A DNA stretch of 64,000 nt from Ianthella basta (taxonomy: Eukaryota; Porifera; Demospongiae; Verongiida; Ianthellidae): positions 2,570,806 through 2,634,805 of the forward strand of contig OZ025887.1 of the NCBI GenBank assembly GCA_964019415.1, in the 5' to 3' direction. Every line of letters starts with the position of its first letter. Position 1 is the first letter of the stretch. Below the pieces are notes generated by a model, which searched no databases, was not told the origin of the DNA, and was given only the letters and a program-made list of their open reading frames with translations. This document shows, in pieces, positions 35,708-54,178 of the stretch. The position numbers and the translations under genes are program-made.

Positions 35708-36679
35708 CCAATGATGCCCTCAGACTGGATGACTGAACAGCTCTCACAGCAGCTAAAGTAAACACACATATATACGTACAATATTTGATACAAATGCAGT
35801 AGATATAAAGAGTTGTAAAGTTAGTAATAAAGAGAACCAGGAACATGGTTACAGGGAAATGAAGACATGTATTTGCATGAAGCACATGATTGATGGCCAG
35901 CTGACACACCTTCCAATTCAGTTGCAAGAGTGCATTTGAGGTTGGACAAGCGGTGGCGCAGTGAACTGGCTGTTATATTCTTTGACTCTAGAACCTGCTG
36001 GCTGTCATGTACCACTCTCTCCTGTTGGTGCAGTAAACAGCACACACAGCATGGCAATGCAAAAGATACAGGTGGAGTGGCCTATTGCATTAATTGGTTG
36101 TCAGTAATTATATCTACATGTCATTGACCCATAGCAATCATAGCAACCCACCAATATCACCAACACTTGGGCGGCATTGTCAACCTCTGCTCCTGGGATG
36201 TCTCTTTCTGTGTGTTGAGCAAACAGAGCAGAATTGGCATATGCATATAACTCACATCAACTTGAAACATGTTTAGTGACATTTGTCTAGCAGCAATTAC
36301 AGCCTTCTGTAGGTACTAGCTAGTATAAGCACACCAAACTACGTTGGAACTCTATAGGTACGTAATTACTTATGATTTTAACACTTATTAACACAATGAT
36401 AGTAGTGGAAAACTTTTACTAAACTAGCTAACTCTGGTCGATCCAGACAAAAGTAGCTTAGCGTGTAGATTTAGTTTATGGCTGAAAGGCTATAACTAGC
36501 TACGCAAGCAGAGTAGCTACATGCTATGAAGAGCACGTCTGCAAGTGTTCAATGTCATGAATGGGCACAAACTACTTAGGTAAAATGCATCGCTGGCTAC
36601 TAAATAAAGATTGCCGCTCACTTATCTGCTGCAGGCGTTCCACAAGACTGGCTACAGAGCTCGGCTCCTGCTGTGCCAT
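29091..36679 (-). CDS. Long coiled-coil protein, unidentified, about 26 exons
   Basis: Read from ATG 36679 (MAQQEPSSVASLVERLQQIK) to TAA 29091-29093 (LEEQLKAMDNLLSTYPRHKS near the end). Small exons of 40-140 nt lie near 36155-36208, 35910-36022, 35706-35756, 35480-35562, 35321-35399, 35172-35222, 35008-35109, 34820-34876, 34670-34733, 34396-34508, 34193-34277, 33995-34069, 33750-33826, 33519-33631, 33160-33232, 32821-32957, 32553-32684, 32302-32358, 32132-32248, 31838-31889, 30871-31012, 30496-30599, 29824-29872, 29322-29395 and 29091-29175. Those whose borders I checked are in phase. The product is charged heptad coiled coil throughout (EKETMQLKETLAIEKKKKEQ, TEAQERVNKMKKTLLFQAEE) with no catalytic domain. 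The architecture recalls ciliary or centrosomal CCDC proteins, but I recognise no specific family. Middle exon borders are approximate. Divergent from AP4S1, with starts 393 bp apart. Confidence 0.7.
29958..30115. repeat. Dispersed repeat, copy 2 of 27755-27910
   Basis: Within an intron of the coiled-coil gene. Shares ACGAGCAAGC, CATCCAGTGCCATTT and GTTCCAGTTG with the copy 2.2 kb to the left. Confidence 0.5.
31269..31740 (+). pseudogene. Unknown coding relic, antisense in an intron
   Basis: A plus-strand frame stays open for about 82 codons, meets one TAA at 31515-31517 and continues for about 74 more codons. It is rich in charged residues: SNKSDCKGNISENTCKES, ILEESIRYVAVAFKKLTNTY, MKRMVRKRADRVIV; after the stop ALVHGQEPASLSLDLRKMEG and PFPTLKELKFNCKKKLP. 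The composition is unlike the surrounding intron and unlike the host coiled-coil gene. I do not recognise the family. It may be a transposon or processed-gene fragment. No intron or poly(A) evidence either way. Confidence 0.45.
33319..33352. repeat. (CA)n microsatellite
   Basis: About 17 CA units in an intron of the coiled-coil gene. Confidence 0.95.
35633..35705. repeat. (CA)n microsatellite abutting a splice donor
   Basis: Read on the minus strand, the coiled-coil exon ends ...TTGGAG and the intron begins directly with (GT)n. The repeat itself therefore supplies the 5' splice site. Confidence 0.9.
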
Positions 36680-37072
36680 GGTCACTGACTGCACGCAGAG
36701 GAGTGCCTTTGGTGTTTGGATAGCAGAACTACAGGAATTAAGTTGCGGCTCGAAATCTGTTATCCGTGAGGTGTATCTTATACGCGGTGATAGCGTTCAC
36801 ACTTCTGACCATCGTTCCGCGCCGTCACTAGGCAACGCAGTAACCAAGTACTAATGTGCGGAAACTAAGGCTGTACAAGACTACTCGAAGATGTGCATAT
36901 TCTTGGTAAAGTTCAGAGATTCTTCATTTGCTGATATAAGAAAAGAAATCAGCACACATTTTGCGTAATAACTTTCGACATGACCTCTTTGATAACCGCC
37001 ATGTTTCTTTGCGTTGCCACCAATCAGAACATTGGCACACTGAGATTGCGCAATTTTCAACCCCGTGGGACA
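36680..37072. promoter_or_regulatory. Divergent promoter region: coiled-coil gene / AP4S1
   Basis: Only 393 bp separate the two start codons, which point away from each other. Both promoters and 5' UTRs must fit here. No TATA box was found. An in-frame upstream ATG for AP4S1 exists at 36980, but it would add 31 residues not found in the family. Confidence 0.6.
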
Positions 37073-39055
<1,983 letters not shown>

Positions 39056-39168
39056 CCACTGTTTTCCAATGTTTCCTTGTGTGAATTGTATACATGTGTT
39101 TGAAACAGCTGTACCCTGCAGTTTGAAAATGAGCATGGTCATGTGGATGTAATGAAGTGCAGTTTCAT

Positions 39169-39368
39169 TTAGCAGCAATATATAAGGGCAGTGTGTGCAT
39201 GTATGCATGACACAGTGAGTAGGTGATATTCAATAGTGCACAGTTTCTTAAGGTCCTTTCTTTTCTCCTTGGACTTCTTGTATTGCACAATATTCTCTTG
39301 GAGAGACTGAGGTAGGTGGTTCACCTTCCTGCAGAACGTCTCCCAGTTGGCAGTAATAGACCGTATGG
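39169..39368 (-). pseudogene. Duplicated terminal exon of the KLHDC2-like gene
   Basis: About 145 bp are nearly identical to the last exon of the KLHDC2-like gene (41644-41795). The frame is intact: IRSITANWETFCRKVNHLPQ, then SLQENIVQYKKSKEKRKDLK. The original TAA is replaced by TAT, so the frame runs 18 codons further to TAA at 39169. A possible acceptor, GTGCAG, ends at 39369 and leaves the same phase as the true last exon. No other KLHDC2 exon is nearby on this side. It may be a dead fragment or an alternative last exon beyond the SDR gene. Confidence 0.75.
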
Positions 39369-39454
39369 CTGCACCGCATGTGAGTAGTGTGCAACAAAGG
39401 TGATACGGTACTGGTGTGAATAATTATGGAAATTCCACACTGTTCAATACTACT

Positions 39455-39530
39455 TGTGACTGGTGTGCAGTAACAGGCGGTGCCTCGTACCAGTGCATGT
39501 GACAGTGCCTTATCTGACACCAGCAACAGC
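39455..39530. repeat. Single-copy relative of the 49.7-kb minisatellite
   Basis: TTGTGACTGGTGTGCAGTAA followed by GGTGCCTCGTACCAGTGCAT matches the last unit and 3' flank of the tandem array at 49754-49932. This copy has a single unit. Confidence 0.75.
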
Positions 39531-39608
39531 TGCTGGTGTTAGTTGCTGTTTCACCTTGATGGGCTAGTGCATTGCGGCTGCATGTGTTCGTTGATAAAAG
39601 TGTACAGG

Positions 39609-39796
39609 TACAGTTGATTTCAGAATGGTTGGTCAAATGGTACATGTTAAATTGCAAAGGGCAAATGGCACAATGTCACTGTGTAACGTCTACCATGTCA
39701 GTTTAGTCACATGTGCCACTCAGGACGATCGCACTAGATCTCACACTATGACGTTTACCATTTACCATTTGGCCAACCATTCTGAAATCGGCTGTA
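39609..39796. mobile_element. MITE, about 188 bp
   Basis: Ends TACAGTTGATTTCAGAATGG and the inverted CCATTCTGAAATCGGCTGTA. The arms match over about 37 bp with few mismatches. No coding capacity. It lies between the duplicated exon and the SDR gene. Confidence 0.8.
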
Positions 39797-40317
39797 TCAG
39801 ATAGTGTTCACTCCTATGGGATGCCAGAGGGGGCACCCTCTACTCCATGTAATCCAGATTAGTAGACTGGCTTTGGTAAGTACTTCAAATTATGAGACAC
39901 ACTGGGATTGTGGTATATTAACGGTATGCAAGTGGACAGTGTGGTGTCAGCCAGCAGCTGCATGCACAGTGCTTCACACACTTCTTATGGGCCAGGGTCA
40001 GAAAGTCGTGGCCTGGCCAAGTTTAATCCAGTATGTTGAACTTGGTCCAAAGTTACCCTTTAACTCACTTCCCCCATGTAATTGGTAGTGGGTCAGCATT
40101 AATCTTTCTACCATGTACCACAGTAAATCTCATTGATACTTCAGGCCCTTTTACTGTGAAGTCCTTCATACACAAAACTTGCAGTGGAATAGGTGGGAAA
40201 GAAAGGTATAAATTACTGCATTTGCACAATAAACCAAAGAGCTGAAACACATGTGTATTACACTCACTAATCCCCCCCCCCCCCCCCCCCCCCCCTTGAA
40301 GTTACACTTATACAAGA

Positions 40318-41537
40318 TCATCTGGAAGGCACAGTAAGGCTTTTGCCATTGTCTTGTCTGTTCAGTCCCAAAATAAAAGGCGCTGCCACCTTTGCCCACT
40401 CTGTTGGTTTCCAGTAAAAAGCAGCAGCACTGCCAAATGATATCCTCAGCATACCAGTGTCAATGACTCCAGGGTTGACAGGAATGGCAGCGAGAGGAGG
40501 AGGGAGCTCTTGAGCTACAGCCTTGGTCATCCCTTCAACGGCCCACTTTGAGGCACAGTAAGCCGACACTCTAGAGCTGGTAGACCGACCCCAGCCACTG
40601 CTCATGTTGACAATGACACCTTGCTTTCTCTTGATGAGGGCTGGAATGAAGTGCCGCATCACATTGGCCACACCTGTGGAGGTGGTTAGCAGAGAGAGCT
40701 CTGTGTATTGGTCCTATCTTATTAGCAGTCATGCCTAGCTATACTGGTCTGGTTTCAACTAGTTATACTGATGACAGTACAGGGTCATAGCCACTGGTCT
40801 GGTTGGTCTGGTTTCGACTGGACCATTTTTAGCTGCTCAGAAAATTTGGAATTCAGCCACTAGCTTAGCATTAGAAGATAACTTCAAAGAGATCAAAATT
40901 ATTTATAGTACTACTCACTCTTGCTCTCACACTGCCACTCCTATACCATAATACAGGGAGAGGGGACGATGCTAGGAGCCATCACATCTAAAGTTGCCAT
41001 TGTTTTAATAGCACATAATATAAAGATGTAGCAAACATCAAAAGGAATGAGTTTGAAGCCAGGCATGTGAGTAGGTAGCAAGCTCAATAGCTATGTCCAC
41101 ACACATTGAAGTGGGTGTCTGGCATGCAACTTCACTGCCCCATCCTATGTTGGGCCGCGTACACACACACACACACCTAGAACATTCACTTGAATGACTG
41201 TCGTGAATTCGCCTTTGGGGATTTCCCATAGTGGCGCATTGTTATTTGTTACTCCTGCATTGTTGACGATGAGATCTGGTACAATGTCTTCTCCTTCCAA
41301 ATCATCTTTCCACAGCTTTACTTCGTCGTCGTTCGCCACATCGAGAACTTTGCAGCGGTGGAAGGAAGGGTTTGTCAATTCTTTCAACAGAGACTCCAAA
41401 TTGTCCCTGTTTCGTCCACAAGCAAGCACTCTGCACCCTTGCGAGGCAAACTCCAACGAAAGTGCCCTGCCTATCCCTTTGGTAGCCCCAGTTACGAGGA
41501 CTGTTCGATTGAACGCCACGCTGCTGACTGTCGCCAT
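40318..41537 (-). CDS. SDR-family oxidoreductase, pterin-aldehyde-reductase-like (copy 1)
   Basis: NAD(P)H-dependent short-chain dehydrogenase, probably cytosolic. Two exons, 41177-41537 and 40318-40673, phase 1, 238 residues. Rossmann motif VLVTGATKGIGRA with NADPH-type CGRNRDN; structural NNAG; catalytic Ser in MSSGWGRS; active site YCASKWAVEG; then NPGVIDTGML. The stretch VANVMRHFIPALIKRKQG and the GWGRS block resemble plant NADPH-dependent pterin aldehyde reductases more than common animal SDRs; the substrate is inferred only. The intron begins with GTGTGT repeats. The gene starts 107 bp after the KLHDC2-like stop codon on the same strand. A paralogue lies at 57280-58298. Confidence 0.88.
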
Positions 41538-41643
41538 TTTCTGTTCGAATATAACACTTGGCTATATATCAAGTGGTTGGAGGCGGTATAAGGGTAGTGT
41601 GTGCTATATACAACACTGTATATGTAGGATCATGAAGTACGTG

Positions 41644-47829
<6,186 letters not shown>

Positions 47830-48251
47830 GTTGGCGGTGTCGTCGTCTGCGCTATCCCTCAGCTCAGCCACAAAGTATGGCCGGTATGTGCCCTGTCATT
47901 ATAGGCGTTTGTGGGCCGAGGGAAGAATTGTAATGAGCGAGACCAGTTACTGATAGATAACCCTAGCCTACCTAATGACAGGAATGGGTCAGGCAAAGGA
48001 GAGAAGCCGTCGCCGCAGCGAGTTTGGTCTACTTATAGATACTCGGCCCTATTATCACTCACCGTGCTCGCGAGTAATCGCACCTGTTTAGTACATTGTG
48101 TATAGTTATTATAGCCAAAATACCGTAGTATGGTGATTGCGCAATCATGTAGTAAAGGATAGGGCTAAAAGTATGTTATATGCCATGCCATAATAACTCC
48201 AAAATGAGGTTCGTTATAATATCATACCTAGCATGTCACTATGCAACATAC

Positions 48252-48668
48252 AGTGATTGATGAAACAAAAAGAGCAGAAAACTCGGAAGCTCTTTCTCTC
48301 TCTCAAGTGCCCGTCATCAGAGCGATTTCAGGCTGTTCCATCAGAAGAGATAAGTCGATCAAACCTTCGTGGCGTGTAAGGCTCTCCACTCGCCTTCTTG
48401 CTTCCATTACGAAAATGCAAAGCCAGTGACAGCGCTTCCTTGTCCTCTGTCAGCAAAATATCACGTGGGAACTCGGATTCGCTATGTCTGGAATTGTAGA
48501 AATCCCTCCATTCCTCGGGTCCTAACTGCCCAATCAGCGCTGCGTGTTATCAGGAATGTAGGGTTCCTTCGATCGACTTGCTGATGAAACAGTCTGAAAT
48601 CGCCCTGATGACGAGCGCTTGAGGGAGAGAGAGAGAGCCTCCGAGTTTTCTGCTCGTTCAGTTCCATC
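48252..48668. mobile_element. Foldback element with about 105-bp imperfect inverted ends
   Basis: The left arm (GAGCAGAAAACTCGGAAGCT ... CGATTTCAGGCTGTTCCATCA ... AGTCGATC) and the right arm (GATCGACTTGCTGATGAAAC ... TCCGAGTTTTCTGCTCGTTC) are inverted copies with scattered differences. The central 180 bp is unique. No transposase. Confidence 0.8.
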
Positions 48669-48852
48669 GCAAACCACAAATGTGACATGAAATTGGCGCC
48701 AGAATCTACTGCGCATGCGCAGATTAGGCTGCTAGGGTGACGTCTACCTAGGCGTTTAATAAGTAATGCAAATGGCGTCAGCTGCTACTTGCCTGGCAGT
48801 CGAATTGAGCCTTCGCGCTGGCTGAGCTTCAGAAAGGCCATACGATATAACG

Positions 48853-48940
48853 TATAACGTATGGTAAGGAGGTTGATTGCGGAAAATATCCACCCTCGGG
48901 TCGATATTTTCCGCAATTAACCTCCTTACCATACGTTATA
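48853..48940. repeat. Long hairpin, 38-nt arms, 12-nt loop
   Basis: The arms (outermost TATAACGTATGGTAAGGAGG) pair throughout, with a single G:T position that would be a G-U pair in RNA. Too regular to be chance. Either a miniature foldback transposon or a small-RNA precursor-like structure. Confidence 0.9.
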
Positions 48941-49753
48941 TATTACTTGTATAGCAATATTACACGAGTAAACTGTATTGCCCTTAGTAGACATGAACAC
49001 ATGCATAACAGAGATGTCAACCTGAGCTGCACAAAGTCTTAATATCAAAAAATATTCACATTCGCATCAGCTAAACCATACACTTCACTCAGCACTGCCA
49101 GAGGCCTAACAGTCACATATAGAGGTACCTATATTGATGCATGGCCAGATGCCATTTTGGAGTCTGGAAATATATATTTAAATAGTAGGCTCAACTGATC
49201 AGGGGCAGCAAATGGAATGTTGCAGTCAACCATAGCTGCTGCAACTTTGACCCAGTTGCTAAAGTGCATCATCAAGTGTGTATTACTTTGAAAGGGAAAT
49301 AGTCCTTAGACTCCTAACAAAGAACAGCATTATAAAAATAGGCCAGTGACTCATGGAACTAATTCTTGAGATTTTTACTACTTTTATTGAGTTCTTGAGA
49401 TCAAGGCCACATCTGTGAGACTCACAGATAATCTGTGAGAGTTGACATGTCTGGCATAACATGAATTTGTGGTGGTTTTACAGAACATTGTCAGAAGTGC
49501 CTCTTCTCTAAGCCATAATTAGTTTTGTCATGTAAATTTGGAAACTGTACTAGACGTCAAAGACATGAATTTGAATGGAACTAAATGCTTTAAAATCAAC
49601 ATGAAGCTCTAGCTAGCTACCATGTTTGCCACTGAACTCACTAAATTTGCTTGAAATAATGAGACCGCTGCAGAGAATATCTGGTGGAGCTCTCGTAACA
49701 TCACTGATTCAAGAGTGTCTTTCAAGGGGAGGTCACCGGAGAGCATTCAAGAA

Positions 49754-49932
49754 TGGTGTGCAGTGACGGGCAGTGCTCCACCTTGTAACTGGTGTGCAGT
49801 GACAGGCAGTGCTCCACCTTGTGACTGGTGTGCAGTGACAGGCAGTGCTCCTCCTTGTGACTGGTGTGCAGTGACAGGCAGTGCTCCTCCTTGTGACTGG
49901 TGTCCAGTGACAGTCGGTGCCTTGTACCAGTG
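49754..49932. repeat. 36-bp minisatellite, five copies
   Basis: Units start at 49754, 49790, 49826, 49862 and 49898. Consensus begins TGGTGTGCAGTGACAGGCAG and ends CTTGTGAC. The last unit diverges into GGTGCCTTGTACCAGTGCAT. Because 36 is divisible by three, it is open in several frames, but I see no sign of a real gene. Confidence 0.95.
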
Positions 49933-51241
49933 CATGTGACTGCATGTGCTTCACCATGACACCAGTGCACAAGTCACTGCTTCACTTTGAGGCCATCAGT
50001 CAACCAATCAATCAACTCATGCATATAATGCATCCCTCAACCACATGTCTATGGTAGTAATGTGGTGTCATTGAGGTATACATTGATACCAGTGTACAGG
50101 TGACAGATAACATGTCACACCTAAGGCTGTGAATGGTATGTAATATGCGAGATTTAGTATGTGAATGTACATTATTATATGTCAGGGCAGCTGGTGCGTG
50201 TATACAGCTCACTGATGTAAGCTTACTGACACAGGGCTTCAATAGTATTGTAATGATTTGCTGGCTCCTGTGAACTGCCCCTATATTAGTAATCCTATAT
50301 GGCAAGTTTGTGTCTTCAGTACTATGTAATTGCTACCACCAAAAGCAGTATGATTGTCCTCAGGATCTTGCTTGTTTACAACCAGTGAGATCTGTGTGAT
50401 AGCAGAAGCAGAGAGTACTCATGAGCACATTACTAGTCCACCCCAGCCCTGGAGGAAGCACTTTAATAGTGGTGACCAGGTCAGACCAAATCAAGACAGT
50501 ATTACATAGATGGCCACATGCACAGGCCAGGAAGTACCTTAGCTATAGAAAGCATGGGCAGACCTAAAAAATCTGGTCAGGCCATGGCTTGGGCAGCCTG
50601 GACTGTACCACCAGGCATGCATCCATAATCAGGGACATTCAGGAATGTTGGATAATTGCTGATGGCCTCAAGGTGTTTACTACTATGTTTTTCCTCAGGG
50701 TATGAGTGTGTAAGACCCCATGCATATAAAATGTGTCACATGATACCACTGATCTAACATATGTTACTGTGTAGTATGTATTAGTGAGTGAGTCTTAAAC
50801 CTCTCATGTCTAGCAGTGTCCCTGAGTGAGTGGGAATGGGTTAACTGACGAATGTATCACATGTATATATGGACATCATTATTATACGTACTCATACATC
50901 CACCCACCCACCCACACTCCTACATCCACCCACCCACACCCACCCACCCTCGCGCACACACACATGCACACCACACACACAATGGCAACTGTGCAAGTCA
51001 CCACCTTGATACTGAGCATAGAGCTTTCCTGCAAAATAGTCTTTGTAAGTTTACATTGTGTACAATGTGCTGTACATGAAATGCACATGACTGTAGAATG
51101 AGGATTCTACTGCACATTGATCAAACTACATAGAATCCTGTCAGATCTAGTAACTGAATGAGCTAATATAACTGCAATACAGCTAATGTATGATTCGCTC
51201 CTCTATAATGAGCTAAATATGCTACGATCTTATTCGGTTTC

Positions 51242-52416
51242 TTAATTGACAAGAATCTCAAGCTGCTCCACTCCGATGTCTTCACTTGAACTGTCCTGGT
51301 TAAAGCACCACCTCACTTCAATGTCATCACTCACTTCCTGGTTCAGTGTAGTAGTGAACCAAGGCCCACCACGACTGCAGCAAGTGCTCCCATTTGCACA
51401 ACCCTGTGAGTCCCACAGTGGGTCGTCTAAATACCACTGCCGCTCGAATGGTCCAGTGTTTCCAGATTCACAAAAATAGTTGTTTCCAACAAACAGAGGT
51501 TGAGCGTGAGTGGGAAAAATGGCACATGGGCAGTTGCAGCAACCATACTGGTGGTCTTTTGACAATCCTGCTATGAAGGTCCAGATGTGGTTTCGAGGAC
51601 TTCCATGTGTCACTGATAGGCCCTCCACATAGTATCTGTCTATATTGGTCTGACTGTTGTACAGGTAGTTGTACAATCCATCCGTAGTACCAAATTGGTA
51701 TCCACGAGCTCTTCCACAGACTCTGGTGTAGGGAAGCCCCTGTGTTGGAAAAATGACTGATGTGCAACCAGCACTGGTGCGCGCAGCTCTGCACATACTT
51801 GTAGAGTTTATGATGGTGTTCCTTAGCTCCTCAGGGCAGGAATTGTTCTCATTAGTCATATTGATGTGGGCCACTCTCATCCACCCTCCAGTGGTGCTGC
51901 CACAGTTGCTTGTTTCCATTTCGCATTGTACTTTCAATGGGCCAGTTGTAGTGTTAATCCAGTAGTAACCAGTTGAGGCAGCAGGATTGCAGTCATATAT
52001 CTCCTTGCAGGAGGAAGCAGGATTGTCTTCAGTGGATTCATTGCACCGTGGACTTTGGTCAATTGGGGGGTTTGATGCATTAAAGCAGATCAGATCAGAT
52101 CCTCTCTGAGTAGTTTCAGAATTTCTTCTTTCAGTTGTTGCCGTTCAGCAAAGCAATCACAGCTTTGTTGACCAGGAATTCCATCGTGTCCAGGACATTC
52201 TGTAGCACCGTCACGCCCATCACGTCCTGGGGGTCCTGCAATACCATCACGTCCATCACGTCCTGGCTGTCCATCCTTGCCATCTCTTCCTGGGTATCCA
52301 GGCAAGCAAGACATTGTGGTGGTGGGACAAGTATCAGCTGTTTCTGCTCCCAGGTATGCAGCAGTGACGCAGGTAAGGGCAATGACAAACCTGACAGTGA
52401 AGGTGATCTTGAGCAT
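51242..52416 (-). CDS. Secreted collagen/fibrinogen-like protein, intronless, with a 5-bp frameshift
   Basis: ATG 52416 opens MLKITFTVRFVIALTCVTAA, a signal peptide. About 14 Gly-X-Y triplets follow (GYPGRDGKDGQPGRDGRDG), then a short coiled coil (ERQQLKEEILKLLRED). Here GATCT is repeated in tandem (52087-52100) and the frame meets TGA. One 5-nt unit fewer would run straight into the second frame, ICFNASNPP. The second part is a fibrinogen-like domain: CKEIYDCNPAASTGYYWI, TTGGWMRVAHINMTNEN, then VEGLSVTHGSPRNHIWTF and many cysteines, ending at TAA 51242-51244. This layout is known from cnidarian and other invertebrate adhesive or lectin-like proteins. It may be an allele, a sequencing slip or a young pseudogene. 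TATA box 82 bp upstream of the ATG. Confidence 0.8.
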
Positions 52417-52497
52417 CGTTAGCTTTAGCGGAATTCACCAGTTAGCTCGATGGTGGTATTAGCTGCTCTCCAATGTGTTGCTATTGTTGCTCATCTC

Positions 52498-52503
52498 TTT
52501 ATA
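52498..52503 (-). promoter_or_regulatory. TATA box of the collagen/fibrinogen-like gene
   Basis: GCATATAAAGAG on the minus strand, 82 bp upstream of the start codon. That leaves room for a 5' UTR of about 50 nt. Confidence 0.55.
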
Positions 52504-52736
52504 TGCTGAGTCTCATGGTGCTGTGCTTTAATGATTGTTAGTGAGAATTATCACACAATGTCACATATTTCCTGTAACCTAATCCAATGGAGTATACTGA
52601 ATACTGTGCTATCTGTTAACACAATGTTGTCTGGAGAGACGTTGTACTATACCAATTCCAAAGCAAGTATTTGCTGCATGTTTCTTCAAACATATGTACA
52701 CACACCTGGACAACATTGTGTTACGTGTGTGCAGCA

Positions 52737-53020
52737 GCTAGAATGTGTTGTCAGTGACATTGCTGTATCTTATGGTGGTGATTTCTGATCAATTTCATAT
52801 GATATATGAGAGGAGTATTCAGACAGTATCCTGTATTGATAGCTATACCAGCTCATCTCAGGCATTTCCCCGCTTGGGTATTTCCTGTAACCGAATGCAG
52901 ATGGCATGTGCTTTATGTACAGTAACTGTTTGGCTCTGAACTACGATTTCCATAATTCAAGATTGTGTGTGCTTCCTTTACAGTTTGCCATTTCAGTTGT
53001 GATTTTGGCAGTGTCAATTG
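52737..53020. repeat. Duplicated segment, copy 1 (copy 2 at 56157-56410)
   Basis: Shares ATGTGTTGTCA, TGATCA, TTCAGACAGTATCCTGTAT, CAGGCATTTCC and CCTGTAACC in the same order and orientation with 56157-56410, about 3.4 kb away. This copy begins about 320 bp upstream of the collagen/fibrinogen-like start codon. Confidence 0.7.
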
Positions 53021-53026
53021 TAAACA

Positions 53027-53154
<128 letters not shown>

Positions 53155-53663
53155 AGAGAGAGAGACGCTGATTAGACAACAGTCTGTAATGATCAGGTAA
53201 ACCAATGCCCTGACTCAGGTCTAGAGCTGGCAGGACTCCAACAGGTCACTGGTAGATGAGGGGCTCTCCTAGGCCTCCCAATGGCCATCAGCCAGAGGAA
53301 ATCATCCCCATGGCAACCAAAGTGGAGGTTATAGCCCAAGCAGTGCTGCCATCCAGCTTGGTAGGAGGGAATTGGCTTAGGTCCACACAGCAGCACACAG
53401 GATCAGCTGGTGACACCAAATTAAGCAACCAGCTGCAGCAGCACTACCAACATCAAGCGGCGTCAAACCTGCACACACCACTCTGTATGCACACACATAC
53501 ACCACTCTGCATACCAACACATGCATGCTGCTCTATATATTCACACACACACTACTCCATGTACTGTACACACACACACACATGTACAAACATGTACTTT
53601 TTGGGAAAGGGAAGTTTGTGAGCTGCAAATGCAGTATGTATTAACTTCAAACATGTACAGGAC

Positions 53664-53688
53664 GTATCAATCCATGGATCTTCATCAG
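53664..53688 (-). ncRNA. Decayed hammerhead-like motif in the inverted pseudo-LTR
   Basis: Read on the minus strand: CTGATGA, then GATCC..GGAT, then GATAC where GAAAC is expected. The catalytic GAAA box is mutated, so this copy should be inactive. Confidence 0.6.
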
Positions 53689-54178
53689 CTGTAATACAAA
53701 ACTTAGGAAGAGCAACATTAGGTAAGGGTGGGTGTGTCATTGGGTATCACAAGTTTGGTGGGGATGGGCTCACTGTTCTCACCCATTGTAGTGAACATCT
53801 TCACAAAAGAGCTGGAGATGTCCCCATGCTAGCCCAAGATGTGGTTGAGATATGTAGATGATGCCAGTCTTCGCTGTCTGGCCTCATGGTGATGACTGCC
53901 TGAAGACCTTCCTCCAGCACTTCAACCAACAAAATTCCTCCATCCAATTCACCATAGAAAGAGAGTGAGAAGACGAGATAGCCTTCCTTGATATCCAGCT
54001 AGAGAGAAGAGGAACCACAGCCTTGACGTCTGCTTTCCACAAGAAGACACACACTGACAGATACTTGCACTTCAACTCTCACTACCCAGCTAAGATGTTC
54101 AGAGGGGTGAGGGTCAGAGTTGAGAAGGTACATATGTGACGGGGAAAGTGATGGTAGGAGATCCAGCACCTCAGGCAA

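Larger units (their letters stand above)
47830..51241. other. Interval between KLHDC2-like and collagen-like genes
   Basis: Contains the KLHDC2-like promoter, a foldback element (48252-48668), a hairpin (48853-48940) and a minisatellite (49754-49932). Otherwise unique AT-rich DNA with a (CCCA)-rich patch near 50898-50950. No coding sequence I can support. Confidence 0.55.

Noticed and set aside
36980..37072. N-terminal extension of AP4S1 from an upstream ATG
   Set aside because: Sigma subunits begin at MIKF; the 31 extra residues have no counterpart, and the segment fits better as 5' UTR/promoter.
39248..39526. Minus-strand open frame overlapping the duplicated KLHDC2 exon
   Set aside because: It is in a different frame from the conserved one. 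The frame matching the KLHDC2 tail was annotated instead.
49715..49939. Open frame of 12-residue repeats over the minisatellite
   Set aside because: The 36-bp unit keeps frames open by arithmetic. There is no signal peptide, no splice context, and the frame ends at the repeat edge.
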